Positions 9,780 to 18,155 of a DNA stretch of 64,000 nt are shown here, piece by piece. Below the pieces are notes generated by a model. That model was not told where the DNA came from. It did not search any database and was given only the letters and a program-made list of their open reading frames with translations. This DNA is from Porphyromonas sp. Its GTDB lineage: Bacteria; Bacteroidota; Bacteroidia; Bacteroidales; Porphyromonadaceae. The translations under genes were made by a program, and so were the position numbers. Every line of letters starts with the position of its first letter. The first letter of the stretch is position 1. The stretch lies in NCBI GenBank assembly GCA_029983505.1, contig JASBZK010000007.1, positions 4,051-68,050 on the forward strand. Reading direction: 5' to 3'.

Positions 9780-9816
9780 GGGGATGAAATCTATTTGAGG
9801 GAGTAAAATCTTTTGC

Positions 9817-10296
9817 TTAGAAGCGTGCCATCATTTTGAGCAGGGTGACGGCTGCTTCCACGCCCTTATTGCCGTGTATGCCGCCCGATCTGTCGAGGGC
9901 TTGCTGCATCGTGTCCGTGGTGAGTACGCCCATAATCACGGGTCTGAGACCATCGGTGTTAAGCCTCCCGAGGTTTACGGTGGTGGCTTCTGCGATGTAG
10001 TCGAAGTGCGGTGTCTCGCCCCGTACGATGGAGCCGAGGGCTATTACGCCATCCGGAATACGTAGCTTGTGTCTGATTTCGTAGCTGCAGCCGTAGATGA
10101 GTTCGAAGCTGCCGGGTACCCATTTGACCGTGATGTCGTCCTCTTTGACGTCGTACTTGAGGAGTGTGTCGAGCGCACCTTTGAGGAGGTTCCGCGTCAC
10201 GTCCCCGTTCCATTCGCTGACGATGATGGTGACTTTTTTGCCCTTTCCTGAGGGAACTTCTTTCGGATTGTAAGCGCTGAGGTCTGTTGTAGCCAT
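9817..10296 (-). CDS. ribH: 6,7-dimethyl-8-ribityllumazine synthase
   Basis: Penultimate enzyme of riboflavin synthesis (159 residues): joins 5-amino-6-ribitylaminouracil to dihydroxybutanone phosphate, normally as a 60-mer or pentamer. Visible family blocks are SEWNGDVT (substrate-binding Trp/Asn), VPGSFEL, and ALGSIVRGETPHFDYI with the catalytic His. It ends in NKGVEAA, as expected. It lies 37 bases from the convergent transporter gene. Upstream on the minus strand TAACTTTG (10346-10353) can act as its -7 box, giving a leader of about 40 bases. ribD is 3.6 kb away on the other strand, so the pathway is not one operon here. Confidence 0.95.
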   Translation of the reverse strand: MATTDLSAYNPKEVPSGKGKKVTIIVSEWNGDVTRNLLKGALDTLLKYDVKEDDITVKWVPGSFELIYGCSYEIRHKLRIPDGVIALGSIVRGETPHFDYIAEATTVNLGRLNTDGLRPVIMGVLTTDTMQQALDRSGGIHGNKGVEAAVTLLKMMARF

Positions 10297-10345
10297 TGTG
10301 CGATGTTTTGTTTTCGGGTTGTCTTTTCCTTTTTTCTCTCTCTCT

Positions 10346-10353
10346 CAAAGTTA
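10346..10353 (-). promoter_or_regulatory. -7 box for ribH
   Basis: TAACTTTG on the minus strand, 49 bases before the ribH start, matches TAnnTTTG. No clean TTTG at -33. Confidence 0.5.
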
Positions 10354-10440
10354 CCATTTCTTCCCCTAAAGTGTGGCTCACAGCACCCCGGTAGGTAGGT
10401 TAGGCGGGTCTTTTGTCCAAAATTTACCCTTTCGTAGGTA

Positions 10441-10471
10441 TTTCGCGGAGGTGCGGCGCGGGGTAACTTTG
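10441..10471 (+). promoter_or_regulatory. promoter of a candidate small RNA
   Basis: TTTC (10441-10444), a 19-base spacer and TAACTTTG (10464-10471) match the Bacteroidetes TTTG/TAnnTTTG promoter with correct spacing. No gene on the plus strand follows within 3 kb, and a terminator lies about 100 bases downstream. Confidence 0.6.
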
Positions 10472-10477
10472 CATTGT

Positions 10478-10597
10478 AAGTAGAAAAGAGTGTGAATTGA
10501 CACAGTCACCTAAATTATAGAAAAAGTAGTACTCAATATTGACCCGCGCTATGGGACACGAAAAGATGAGGCCTCGAGATTGAGGCCTCACTTTTTT
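10478..10597 (+). ncRNA. candidate small RNA of about 120 nt between ribH and xerD
   Basis: The stretch between a promoter at 10441-10471 and a terminator at 10567-10597 has no sizeable reading frame. A small stem TGTG/CACA (10491-10494 with 10501-10504) lies near the 5' end. A ten-codon frame (10551-10583, MGHEKMRPRD) ends inside the terminator stem, so a leader-peptide reading is possible but weak. I do not recognise it as 6S, SRP, tmRNA or RNase P RNA. The 5' end is estimated as about 7 bases past the -7 box. Confidence 0.45.
10567..10597 (+). terminator. Rho-independent terminator
   Basis: Arms TGAGGCCTC (10567-10575) and GAGGCCTCA (10582-10590) pair perfectly over 9 bp around a 6-base loop and are followed by six T residues (10592-10597). 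Confidence 0.8.
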
Positions 10598-10655
10598 GTG
10601 CAAAGAAGTCGGAATCAACGGTTCTTTCTTTGGGTACCTTAGACACCGTAGAAGT

Positions 10656-10679
10656 GGCTGTGTATAAAGGTCGAAATTC
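10656..10679. repeat. partial copy of the MITE-like arm seen at 34353
   Basis: This stretch shares TGTGTATAAAGGTCGAAAT with the left arm of the 128-bp inverted-repeat element at 34353-34480. Nothing corresponding to the right arm is seen here; dispersed element c follows directly. Confidence 0.45.
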
Positions 10680-10681
10680 GG

Positions 10682-10770
10682 AGTACGTACCAAAAAGGTC
10701 GGCTTGGTCCGGGCGAAAAGAAAATTTTGGTCTGTGTCTCGACTTAGTGAGATACAGACCAAAATATTTT
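10682..10770. repeat. dispersed hairpin element, copy c; likely xerD terminator
   Basis: Arms ATTTTGGTCTGTGTCTC (10724-10740) and GAGATACAGACCAAAAT (10749-10765) form a 17-bp stem with one wobble. Read on the minus strand it is followed by ATTTTCTTTT, so it can end transcription coming from xerD. The 10297-10803 gap otherwise holds only the ribH promoter, the small RNA candidate and the partial repeat. Confidence 0.65.
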
Positions 10771-10803
10771 CCCTCTTTGACAGAGTAAAAGCTAAAGATG
10801 AAG

Positions 10804-11727
10804 TCATTTATTGCGGGGGTGGTGGCTGAGGATCTCGTCACGGAGGCGGGAGCGTTCGATGTGCGTATAGATCTCCGTCGTGCCGATGTCCGCATGCCCG
10901 AGCATATCGCGGATCGCTTGGAGGTTCGCTCCGCCCTCCAGCAGATGGGTGGCGAAACTGTGGCGAAAGGTGTGGGGCGAGATCTTCTTGGTGATGCCCG
11001 CTTCACGAGCCAGTTTTTTCAGCAATGTGAAGACCATCTGACGCGTGATGGCGCTCCGCTCGCGAGAGAGGAACAGGTAGTCGCCTTGACCCGCTTTCGG
11101 GACGATCTCGTGGCGGATGGGGAGGTAGGCGCGGATGCGCTCACGGGCTTCGGGACTCATCGGCACGAGGCGCTCTTTATGTCCTTTGCCGATGACGCGG
11201 ACGAATCCCTCCTCAAGGAAGATTTGACCGAAAGTGAGGTTGCAGGCTTCCGAGACCCTGAGACCGCAGCTGTAAAGCAGTTCCAAAAGCGCCCGGTCGC
11301 GCACCCCTTTGTCCGTCTCCGTGTTGATCGCATCCAGTATCGTGTCCACCTCCTCCACGGAGAGGACTTCCGGCAGGTGCCGCCCGTGTGCCGGTGTCTC
11401 GAGGAGAAGGGTGGGGTTGTCGGGGACGATCTCCTCGAGCTCAAGGAAGCGGTAGAAACTTTTGACCCCGCTCACGACGCGCGCCATACTGTTTTGCCCC
11501 AAGCCCAGATCCGCAAGGTAAGAGAGAAAGGTCTCGAGGTCTTCATATTTGAGGGCAAAGACACTCGTGCCGCCCCGATACGAGTCCGCAAATTCGAAGA
11601 GGTGGTTCAGGTCGCGGGTGTAACTGAGGAGGGTGTTTTCGGAGAGGCTGCGCTCAAGGACGAGGTACTGACGGTAATCGCCCAGTATCTCGTCCGGATG
11701 GGAGGCTGCGGAGAGACGGAGAGGCAT
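10804..11727 (-). CDS. xerD: tyrosine recombinase XerD-like
   Basis: Site-specific recombinase of 307 residues expected to resolve chromosome dimers at dif. The N-terminal SAM-like core-binding domain covers about residues 10-100. The catalytic domain keeps the full set: Arg157 (GLRVSE), a Lys in the beta-hairpin near 181, His252-x-x-Arg255 (HTFRHSFATHLLEGG), His278 (LGHADI) and the nucleophile Tyr287 (EIYTHI). The start is the ATG at 11727; a TTG at 11742 is also open. It begins 4 bases after the comF stop, so it is translated as the last gene of the prmC-recX-comF-xerD group. No integrase-linked att site or phage gene is nearby, which argues for the housekeeping enzyme. Confidence 0.9.
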   Translation of the reverse strand: MPLRLSAASHPDEILGDYRQYLVLERSLSENTLLSYTRDLNHLFEFADSYRGGTSVFALKYEDLETFLSYLADLGLGQNSMARVVSGVKSFYRFLELEEIVPDNPTLLLETPAHGRHLPEVLSVEEVDTILDAINTETDKGVRDRALLELLYSCGLRVSEACNLTFGQIFLEEGFVRVIGKGHKERLVPMSPEARERIRAYLPIRHEIVPKAGQGDYLFLSRERSAITRQMVFTLLKKLAREAGITKKISPHTFRHSFATHLLEGGANLQAIRDMLGHADIGTTEIYTHIERSRLRDEILSHHPRNK

Positions 11728-11731
11728 ACCT

Positions 11732-12481
11732 TTAGGAGACAAAGTTCAGGAAAAGGGTATAGTAGGAGAGGGACTCGGGCGGGGTCTCGGAGGATAGGAG
11801 CGCCCGAGCGGCGTGCAGGAGTGTGGAGCCCGATGTGAGCAGGTCGTCGCAGATGAGGAGACGTCGATCCCGGACTTCGGAGGGCTTGGGAAGGTAAAAG
11901 AGACCTTCCAACTCTTCCCAACGGCTGCTCTTGCCTCGCTTCGTCTGAGTGCCCGAGGATTCCCGGCGTGCCAAGAGGTCGCTCCGCACGGGTATCCCGA
12001 GACCATCGGAAAGGCCCCGGGCGATGTAGTCGGACTGGTTGTAGCCCCTTTGTCTCATCCGTCCCGGGGAGAGGGGGATAGGGAGTATGAGCGAGACGTC
12101 GGAGAAGTGTCCCTTATTTCTGTGCTCGGTGGCAAACGCTTTAGCGAGACGGTAAGCGATCTCGGGGCAATCCCGGTACTTGATCTGGTGGAGCAGGAGG
12201 CGGGAGGCATTAAAGTGCGAGAAAAGGAGGTCGGACCGGTACTCGGCAAAAGGCGAGAGTCCGGCGAGGCGGGCGACGGCTCCATAGTAATCACTCCCCG
12301 GCAGGTCTCTCGGGAGTAAGTCGAAACAGGACTTGCACAGAAATCGCCGTCCCTCTTCCGTTCGTCTGCCGCAGGAAAGACAGTAGGCGGGAAAGAGGAG
12401 ATCCGTCACGGACAATAGGCTCCTTTTGAAAGGCTTGAAAATACGCCCCGATGTCCTTTCAGTCCCAATCATCGCCGCCAT
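11732..12481 (-). CDS. ComF-family phosphoribosyltransferase-like protein
   Basis: 249-residue ComF/GntX-type protein. The N-terminus carries a zinc-ribbon pair of cysteines (CLSCGRR ... CKSC). The C-terminal half holds a type I phosphoribosyltransferase fold with a PRPP loop LLICDDLLTSGST. ComF proteins are linked to DNA uptake and purine salvage-like chemistry, but the reaction remains unsettled for most members. The ATG at 12481 overlaps recX by 23 bases, and a second ATG at 12472 would overlap by 14, so the two genes are probably translationally coupled. Confidence 0.85.
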   Translation of the reverse strand: MAAMIGTERTSGRIFKPFKRSLLSVTDLLFPAYCLSCGRRTEEGRRFLCKSCFDLLPRDLPGSDYYGAVARLAGLSPFAEYRSDLLFSHFNASRLLLHQIKYRDCPEIAYRLAKAFATEHRNKGHFSDVSLILPIPLSPGRMRQRGYNQSDYIARGLSDGLGIPVRSDLLARRESSGTQTKRGKSSRWEELEGLFYLPKPSEVRDRRLLICDDLLTSGSTLLHAARALLSSETPPESLSYYTLFLNFVS

Positions 12482-12983
12482 CGAAGTCTTCCGCTTCGCC
12501 CAAATCCGCCTCTCTCAGGTAGGCGCGTATCTGCCGGTCTTCGTACCCGCGGGCATAGGCGGCGCGGTAGAGACGAGAGGAGAGGTCGTGTGTGTCTTTG
12601 GCTTTGGAGCGGTACTGACGCACCTTGGGGCTGAGGTAGGTCTTGAGCCCCTCCAGCCACTCTTCGTCGTCGATGGTGGAGAGCGCGTCGCTAATCATAC
12701 TTTTGTCCGTGATGCCTTTCATAAAGAGCTCCCGACGGATGAGCTTGGGACCTTTGTGGAGGAAGAGGGCTTTGTCGCGGGTGTACTTCTCGGCGTAGCG
12801 CCGTGCGTCGACGTAGCCCTCTTTTTCGAGCTCAGCGAGGATGCGGGCGGCGAGGGCGGGGGAGAGGTCTTCACCACCCCAGGCGTAGAGCTTGGCTTCC
12901 ACTTCTTTGGGCGAATGCTCGGCTCTCGCGGTGTAGGCGCCGGCTTTGAGGAGGAGTTTGTGATAGAGTTCGTCGTCGGTCAT
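12459..12983 (-). CDS. recX: regulatory protein RecX
   Basis: RecX (174 residues) binds RecA filaments and limits strand exchange. The sequence is made of three-helix repeats typical of the family: AEHSPKEVEAKLYAWG, the LEKEGYVDARRYAEKYTRDKA block (residues about 50-75, the most conserved RecX segment), and GYEDRQIRAYL near the end. The tail is acidic (EAEDFDGGDDWD). The start chosen is the ATG at 12983; the frame stays open to a TTG at 13049 but that part falls in a repeat element. recA itself is not in the window. Confidence 0.85.
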   Translation of the reverse strand: MTDDELYHKLLLKAGAYTARAEHSPKEVEAKLYAWGGEDLSPALAARILAELEKEGYVDARRYAEKYTRDKALFLHKGPKLIRRELFMKGITDKSMISDALSTIDDEEWLEGLKTYLSPKVRQYRSKAKDTHDLSSRLYRAAYARGYEDRQIRAYLREADLGEAEDFDGGDDWD

Positions 12984-12992
12984 ATATTTTTT

Positions 12993-13078
12993 GCACGTAC
13001 CAAAGTTTTTGCGAGACACGGAGCAAAGTTTTCTCCGGGTACAGGTCAAGAAGTTTGCGAGATACAGACCAAAATTTA
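12993..13078. repeat. dispersed hairpin element, copy d (inside the prmC-recX gap)
   Basis: Holds CACGTACCAAA, GCGAGACACGGA, GGGTACAGG and GCGAGATACAGACCAAAAT words of the family. It separates prmC from recX within the same-strand group, so it may reduce read-through. Confidence 0.55.
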
Positions 13079-13921
13079 GTCCGTTTTCTCGGCAAAAAGA
13101 AAGCGTACCCTCCCATAGAGGTCGCGGGAAAGCTCCGTGCGGAATCCCGCTTCCCGGTACAGCGCTTCCACCTCCTCTGCCGTGAGGGGGTTGAGCTCGA
13201 GGGCGATGCGCCCTCCGGGAGACATTTCGGAGCCGAGTCGCTCGAGGATGGCACGGTAAAAAAGTACCGGATCCGCTTCCGACACGAAGAGTGCCCCGTG
13301 CGGCTCGTACTCGAGGACGTGGGGTCTCATCTCTTTCCGCTCCGAGGGCAGAATGTAGGGGGGATTGCTCACGACGAGGTCGAAAGCCCCTAAAGGCTCA
13401 TCGTCCAATATGCTCCCCAAGTGAAAGCGGACAGGGAGGGCGAGGTCACGCGCGTTGCCTTCTGCCACGGCAAGGGTCTCGGGGTCGATTTCCAAGGCGT
13501 GTACTTCGACTTCGGGGGCACGGCTTTTGAGGAAAAGGGCGATGGCACCCGTGCCGGTGCCGACGTCAAGTGCAGTGCGGGCGGAAGCAAGCCACCCTTT
13601 GGACACAATTTTTTCACAGAGTTCCTCCGTCTCCGGTCTCGGGATGAGCGTCCGGCGTGTCACTTTGAGCAGGAGGTCTCCAAACCACGCGTGACCGATG
13701 ACTTGACCAAGCGGTTCGTGTCGGAGCAGTCTACCGGTCTCGTCACTAAGCGTCGCAAGCTCTTTTTCGGTAAGTTTGTATGCCTCCAAAACCAACGAAG
13801 GGTAGGACTTCCCGCCGATCTCCTCTATGAGGATGCGGGAAATCGCCTCCGCTTCATCAGGCGGGTAGTAGGCGGTGAGGCGCTCAGACGTCTCACGCTT
13901 GATTTGCTGTACACTTTTCAT
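13076..13921 (-). CDS. prmC: peptide chain release factor N5-glutamine methyltransferase
   Basis: PrmC/HemK (281 residues) methylates the Gln of the GGQ motif in release factors RF1 and RF2 with SAM. It has an N-terminal helical domain (1-75), the SAM loop DVGTGTGAIALF (119-130) and the substrate-binding NPPY motif (186-189). Both motifs are intact. I use the ATG at 13921; a TTG nine bases upstream is also in frame. It leads a minus-strand group with recX, comF and xerD, and is divergent from ribD with only 21 bases between the two start codons. Confidence 0.93.
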   Translation of the reverse strand: MKSVQQIKRETSERLTAYYPPDEAEAISRILIEEIGGKSYPSLVLEAYKLTEKELATLSDETGRLLRHEPLGQVIGHAWFGDLLLKVTRRTLIPRPETEELCEKIVSKGWLASARTALDVGTGTGAIALFLKSRAPEVEVHALEIDPETLAVAEGNARDLALPVRFHLGSILDDEPLGAFDLVVSNPPYILPSERKEMRPHVLEYEPHGALFVSEADPVLFYRAILERLGSEMSPGGRIALELNPLTAEEVEALYREAGFRTELSRDLYGRVRFLFAEKTD

Positions 13922-13927
13922 CTCACA

Positions 13928-13935
13928 CAAAGTTA
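13928..13935 (-). promoter_or_regulatory. -7 box directly before prmC
   Basis: TAACTTTG on the minus strand ends 7 bases before the prmC ATG. If used, the mRNA would be leaderless or nearly so. No TTTG is visible at the -33 distance, which falls in ribD. Confidence 0.4.
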
Positions 13936-13942
13936 ATCAAAA

Positions 13943-14959
13943 ATGGTACGACCGGACACCCCCATTTCGCCCCTGTATATGCACCGGGCCATCGACCTCG
14001 CCCTAAGGGCCGAGGCCGCACGCATCGCCCCAAACCCCCGTGTGGGTGCCGTCCTTGTGTGTGGCGACCGGGTGATAGGCGAGGGCTACCACCAAAAGGC
14101 GGGAGAGGGACACGCCGAAGTGAATTGCTTTCGGAGCATCAAGCCGGAAGACCGTCCGCTCATTCCCGAGAGTACGCTCTATGTGACCCTCGAGCCGTGT
14201 GCACACGAAGGGCGAACCCCCTCTTGTGCCAAGATGCTCGCCCGTGAGGGTGTGGGGCGTGTCGTCACGGGAACCCTTGACCCCAATCCCCTCGTATCGG
14301 GCAAAGGCGTGGCGATACTCCGGGAGGCGGGCATACCCGTGACGGTCGGTTTTATGGAAGAGGAGTGCCGCCGGCTCGCTAAGGTATTCCTCACGGGGCA
14401 GGAGAGGCACAGGCCTTTCGTCCTCCTCAAGTGGGCCGAGTCGCTCGACGGCTTCATAGACGGAGAGCGACCGAGCTCAGAGCCGGCGACCCGGCTCTCT
14501 TCGCCCTTCTCGTCGCTTTTGGTACACCGCTTACGGAGCAGGTACTCGGGTATCCTGGTGGGCCGGCACACGCTGGAGAAAGACCGCCCACGGCTCGATA
14601 ACCGCCTCTGGCTTCTAAGCCCTTTTTCGCCTAAGCGGATCCTCCTCACGCACGGAGACGTCCCCGAGGGATGGTTGGGGCTTGGTGAGGTCTCTACGGA
14701 TGCCCTCCGACGCTTGTATGAGGATGAGGGGATTACTTCTCTTTTGGTCGAAGGGGGACGGGAGACGCTTCAGAGTTTCATGGATCGCGACCTCTGGGAC
14801 GAAATACGCGTGGAGACGGCTCCTTTCCTTTTGCATTACGGTCTGCATGTCCCCTGCCTGCCGACAGACGCCCGTCTCCTTTCCCGCACGACGATCGATT
14901 CCCGCATCATTACCCGTTTTGTCCGTGTCCGTGAGGGGGCGGACGCTTCCCTCCTCTGA
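13943..14959 (+). CDS. ribD: bifunctional riboflavin biosynthesis deaminase/reductase RibD
   Basis: Two-domain enzyme of 338 residues for the second and third steps of riboflavin synthesis. The N-terminal cytidine-deaminase-like domain has the zinc motif HAEV (His57, Glu59) with PCAHEGRTPSC (Cys86, Cys95). The C-terminal reductase domain (about 150-338) has LKWAESLDGFI and LLVEGGRETLQSF, which bind NADPH. Both domains look complete. The ATG at 13943 is used; an ATG at 13979 would also give a plausible start. It sits directly before a TatD nuclease gene, two bases apart, so they are likely cotranscribed. Confidence 0.93.
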   Translation: MVRPDTPISPLYMHRAIDLALRAEAARIAPNPRVGAVLVCGDRVIGEGYHQKAGEGHAEVNCFRSIKPEDRPLIPESTLYVTLEPCAHEGRTPSCAKMLAREGVGRVVTGTLDPNPLVSGKGVAILREAGIPVTVGFMEEECRRLAKVFLTGQERHRPFVLLKWAESLDGFIDGERPSSEPATRLSSPFSSLLVHRLRSRYSGILVGRHTLEKDRPRLDNRLWLLSPFSPKRILLTHGDVPEGWLGLGEVSTDALRRLYEDEGITSLLVEGGRETLQSFMDRDLWDEIRVETAPFLLHYGLHVPCLPTDARLLSRTTIDSRIITRFVRVREGADASLL

Positions 14960-14961
14960 CG

Positions 14962-15747
14962 ATGCCCGAAATTATAGACACCCATACCCATTTCTACGGT
15001 GCGGAGTTCGCACCCGACTTCTCCGAATCGATCCGCCTCTCTCGTGAAGCGGGGGTCTCCCGGGCGCTCATCCCTGCCGTCAACGCCGATTCCCTTGCCG
15101 AGATGGACGAGGCCTACGCCCTCGCGCCCGACTTCTTCCGCAGAATGATCGGTCAGCACCCCACCGAGATGCCCGTAGACTATGAAGCCGACTTGGATCT
15201 GCTCGAAAAGGAACTCTCTACCCACCCCGAAAAGTACGTCGCAGTGGGCGAAATCGGGCTCGATTACTATTGGTCCACGGAGCGAAAGTCGGAGATGAAC
15301 GCCGCTTTCCGCCGGCAGCTCGAGTGGGCGAAAGCCCGCTCTCTTCCCGTCAGCATCCACGCCCGCAGCGCCACTCTTGACGCAGTCCGAGCCGTGAGAG
15401 ATGTGGGAGCCGGTGCCCTCACGGGTGTCTTTCACTCGTTTACGGACGGCGAAGAGGAACTGCGTGCCGTGCTTGACCTCCCCGGGTTCGTCGTCGGGGT
15501 CAATGGCGTCTTTACCTTCAAAAAGAGCCCCCTTCCCGAGCTCTTTCGCCGTCTCCTTCCCCTCGACCGCCTCGTCCTCGAGACCGATGCCCCCTATCTC
15601 TCTCCGACCCCGTTTCGCGGCAAACGCAACGCCCCCTTTCGTCTCCCTCTCGTACTCTCTGCGGTGGCAGAGGCGTACGGTCTCGGTGTGGAAGATGCGG
15701 CGGCTCAGATCCTCGCCACCACCCGCCGCGTCTTCCCCTTGGTGTAA
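14962..15747 (+). CDS. TatD-family metal-dependent hydrolase
   Basis: Amidohydrolase-fold protein of 261 residues, probably a 3'-5' exonuclease or D-amino-acyl/DNA-repair-type hydrolase of the TatD group. Metal ligands are visible in order: DTHTHF at the N-terminus, GEIGLDYYW, SIHARSA, FHSFTDGEEE and LETDAPYLSP. Length is normal. It begins 2 bases after the ribD stop, so translation coupling is likely, though the pairing has no obvious metabolic reason. Confidence 0.88.
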   Translation: MPEIIDTHTHFYGAEFAPDFSESIRLSREAGVSRALIPAVNADSLAEMDEAYALAPDFFRRMIGQHPTEMPVDYEADLDLLEKELSTHPEKYVAVGEIGLDYYWSTERKSEMNAAFRRQLEWAKARSLPVSIHARSATLDAVRAVRDVGAGALTGVFHSFTDGEEELRAVLDLPGFVVGVNGVFTFKKSPLPELFRRLLPLDRLVLETDAPYLSPTPFRGKRNAPFRLPLVLSAVAEAYGLGVEDAAAQILATTRRVFPLV

Positions 15748-15765
15748 ATAGTCGGGGAAAATTTC

Positions 15766-15852
15766 GACCGTACCGGGAAGATTTTTTTGCCCGTACCCAT
15801 TTGATATTTTTGGTCTGTGTCTCGTTGTCTCGAGATACGGACCGAAATTTAG
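15766..15852. repeat. dispersed hairpin element, copy e
   Basis: GGTCTGTGTCTCG (15812-15824) pairs with CGAGATACGGACC (15831-15843) with two wobbles. A CCGTACC pair lies just upstream. The 15748-16049 gap otherwise holds the nrdD promoter and leader. Confidence 0.6.
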
Positions 15853-15921
15853 TGGAAGGACGGTAGCTGCCTGTTATGCGGATTTGTGCGGGAAAAGTTT
15901 TCTGTTTTGGGAAACATTTTC

Positions 15922-15929
15922 TACCTTTG
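15922..15929 (+). promoter_or_regulatory. -7 box for nrdDG
   Basis: TACCTTTG, 120 bases before the nrdD start, with a TTTT run 21 bases upstream. The long leader between it and nrdD leaves room for an oxygen- or dNTP-responsive control site, but I recognise none. Confidence 0.5.
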
Positions 15930-16049
15930 TGGAAGAAAAGTTTCCCAAAATAGGAGACGATTCACACTTCTCAATCTCTGAAAACCTAATGACCGACCGA
16001 GGGACTTTTGTCCTTCGGGATGTAGCACACCAATACCAACCAATCTACT

Positions 16050-18155
16050 ATGCCCAACTTTACCATCCAAAAGCGCGACGGACTTGTGGAGCAGTTTTCG
16101 CTCGACAAGATTATGAACGCCATCACTAAGGCCTTCGACTCCGTCTCCGAGCCCGTCACCCTCTCTACAATCAACGGCCTTCTCTCCAAACTCTCCATCC
16201 ACGACGGTATCACGGTCGAGGAGATCCAGAACCAGGTCGAGGTCGCGCTGATGAGCGAGGGGCACTTCAGCGTAGCCAAGTCCTTTATGCTCTACCGCCA
16301 GAAGCACACCGAGGATAGGGAGACGCTGAGCCGCATCAAGTTCATCAACGACTACTGCCACGCGTCCAACGCCGCTTCCGGATCCAAGTTTGACGCCAAC
16401 GCCAACGTGGAGCACAAAAACATCGCCACCCTCATCGGCGAGCTTCCCAAGGCGAGCTTCATCCGTCTCAATCGCAGGCTCATCACCGACCGCCTCAAGA
16501 AGATGTACGGTAAGTCTGTCGCGGACGAGTACATTGACCGCCTGGAGCACCATTTTATCTACAAGAACGACGAGACCTCCCTCGCTCCCTATTGCGCGTC
16601 CATCACGATGTACCCCTGGCTCATCGGCGGTACTGTCTCCATAGGCGGGAATAGTACTGCGCCGACCAACCTGAAGTCCTTCTGCGGAGGGTTCATCAAT
16701 ATGGTCTTTATGGTCTCGAGTATGCTCAGCGGGGCGTGTGCCACACCGGAGTTTCTGATGTATATGAATTACTTCCTCGGCAAAGAGTACGGCACCGATT
16801 ACTACAAAGATCCCGATAAGGTCGTCGATCTTTCCCTCAAAAGACGCTCCATCGACAAAGTGATCACCGACTGCTTCGAGCAGGTGGTTTACTCCATCAA
16901 TCAGCCCACCGGGGCGCGTAACTACCAGGCTGTCTTTTGGAATATCTCCTACTACGACAGATACTATTTCGACAGTATCTTCGGCGAGTTTCGGTTCCCC
17001 GACGAGAGCAAACCGGACTGGCCCGGACTCTCTTGGCTGCAGAAGCGCTTTATGAAATGGTTCAATGCCGAGCGCCTCAAGACGATGCTCACATTCCCCG
17101 TCGAGACTATGGCGCTCTTGAGCGAAAAGGGTCAACCGAAAGACGAGGAGTGGGGCGACTTCACCGCGGAGATGTATGCGGAAGGGCACTCTTTTTTTAC
17201 CTATATGAGCGACAACGCCGACTCGCTCTCAAGCTGCTGCCGGCTCCGTAACGAAATAAATGATAACTCCTTCAGCTACACCCTCGGCGCCGGCGGCGTC
17301 TCCACCGGCTCCAAGAGTGTCCTCACCGTCAACCTCAATAGGTGCATCCAGCACGCGGTCAATGCCGGTCGGGATTACAAAGCGGATCTCTCGAAGATTA
17401 TAGACCTCTGCCACCGGGTGCAGCTTGCGTACAACGAAAACCTCAAGGACTTCCAAAAAGCCGGCATGCTTCCCCTCTTCGACGCCGGCTACATCAATCT
17501 CTCCCGACAGTACCTCACCATAGGCGTGAACGGGCTTGTAGAGGCCGCGGAGTTCCTCGGCATCCCCATCACCGACAATCCCCGCTACCGGGAGTTTGTC
17601 CGCGACGTCCTGGGACTGGTCGAAGCGTACAATAAAGAGTACCGGACGAAGGAGGTGATGTTCAACTGCGAAATGATTCCTGCCGAAAATGTCGGCGTAA
17701 AGCACGCCAAGTGGGACAAGGAGGACGGCTATTTCGTCCCCCGAGACTGCTACAACAGTTATTTCTACATCGTGGAGGACGAGGGTACGGATATTTTGGA
17801 AAAATTCCGCCTCCACGGAGCCCCATACGTGGAGCACCTGACCGGCGGATCGGCGCTCCACCTCAATCTCGACGAACACCTCTCCAAAGCCCAGTACCTC
17901 AGCCTCCTCGGCGTGGCGGCAAAAGAGGGCTGCAATTACTTTACCTTCAATATCCCCAATACCGTCTGCAACGACTGCGGACACATCGACAAAAGGCACC
18001 TCAAGGAGTGTCCGGTCTGTCACTCCCAAAACGTGGACTACCTGACCCGCATTATCGGCTACCTCAAGCGTGTCAGCAACTTCTCGGAGGCACGCCAAAA
18101 GGAGGCCGCGGATAGGTACTATGCTCCGAAAGAACAACCGACGCTCCAATGCTGA
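16050..18155 (+). CDS. nrdD: anaerobic (class III) ribonucleoside-triphosphate reductase
   Basis: NrdD (701 residues) reduces ribonucleoside triphosphates to dNTPs without oxygen, using a glycyl radical. An N-terminal ATP-cone (from FTIQKRDGLVEQFSLDKI) senses dATP/ATP. The catalytic 10-stranded barrel follows. Near the C-terminus are the zinc cysteines (CNDCGHIDKRHLKECPVC) and the radical site RIIGYLKR with Gly670. The length is normal. The stop overlaps the nrdG start by 7 bases. An anaerobic or microaerophilic life style is implied. Confidence 0.95.
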   Translation: MPNFTIQKRDGLVEQFSLDKIMNAITKAFDSVSEPVTLSTINGLLSKLSIHDGITVEEIQNQVEVALMSEGHFSVAKSFMLYRQKHTEDRETLSRIKFINDYCHASNAASGSKFDANANVEHKNIATLIGELPKASFIRLNRRLITDRLKKMYGKSVADEYIDRLEHHFIYKNDETSLAPYCASITMYPWLIGGTVSIGGNSTAPTNLKSFCGGFINMVFMVSSMLSGACATPEFLMYMNYFLGKEYGTDYYKDPDKVVDLSLKRRSIDKVITDCFEQVVYSINQPTGARNYQAVFWNISYYDRYYFDSIFGEFRFPDESKPDWPGLSWLQKRFMKWFNAERLKTMLTFPVETMALLSEKGQPKDEEWGDFTAEMYAEGHSFFTYMSDNADSLSSCCRLRNEINDNSFSYTLGAGGVSTGSKSVLTVNLNRCIQHAVNAGRDYKADLSKIIDLCHRVQLAYNENLKDFQKAGMLPLFDAGYINLSRQYLTIGVNGLVEAAEFLGIPITDNPRYREFVRDVLGLVEAYNKEYRTKEVMFNCEMIPAENVGVKHAKWDKEDGYFVPRDCYNSYFYIVEDEGTDILEKFRLHGAPYVEHLTGGSALHLNLDEHLSKAQYLSLLGVAAKEGCNYFTFNIPNTVCNDCGHIDKRHLKECPVCHSQNVDYLTRIIGYLKRVSNFSEARQKEAADRYYAPKEQPTLQC

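Noticed and set aside
10804..11727. Integrase of a mobile element
   Set aside because: No att-like repeats, tRNA target or phage/ICE genes nearby; it sits in a housekeeping operon and matches XerD length and motifs.
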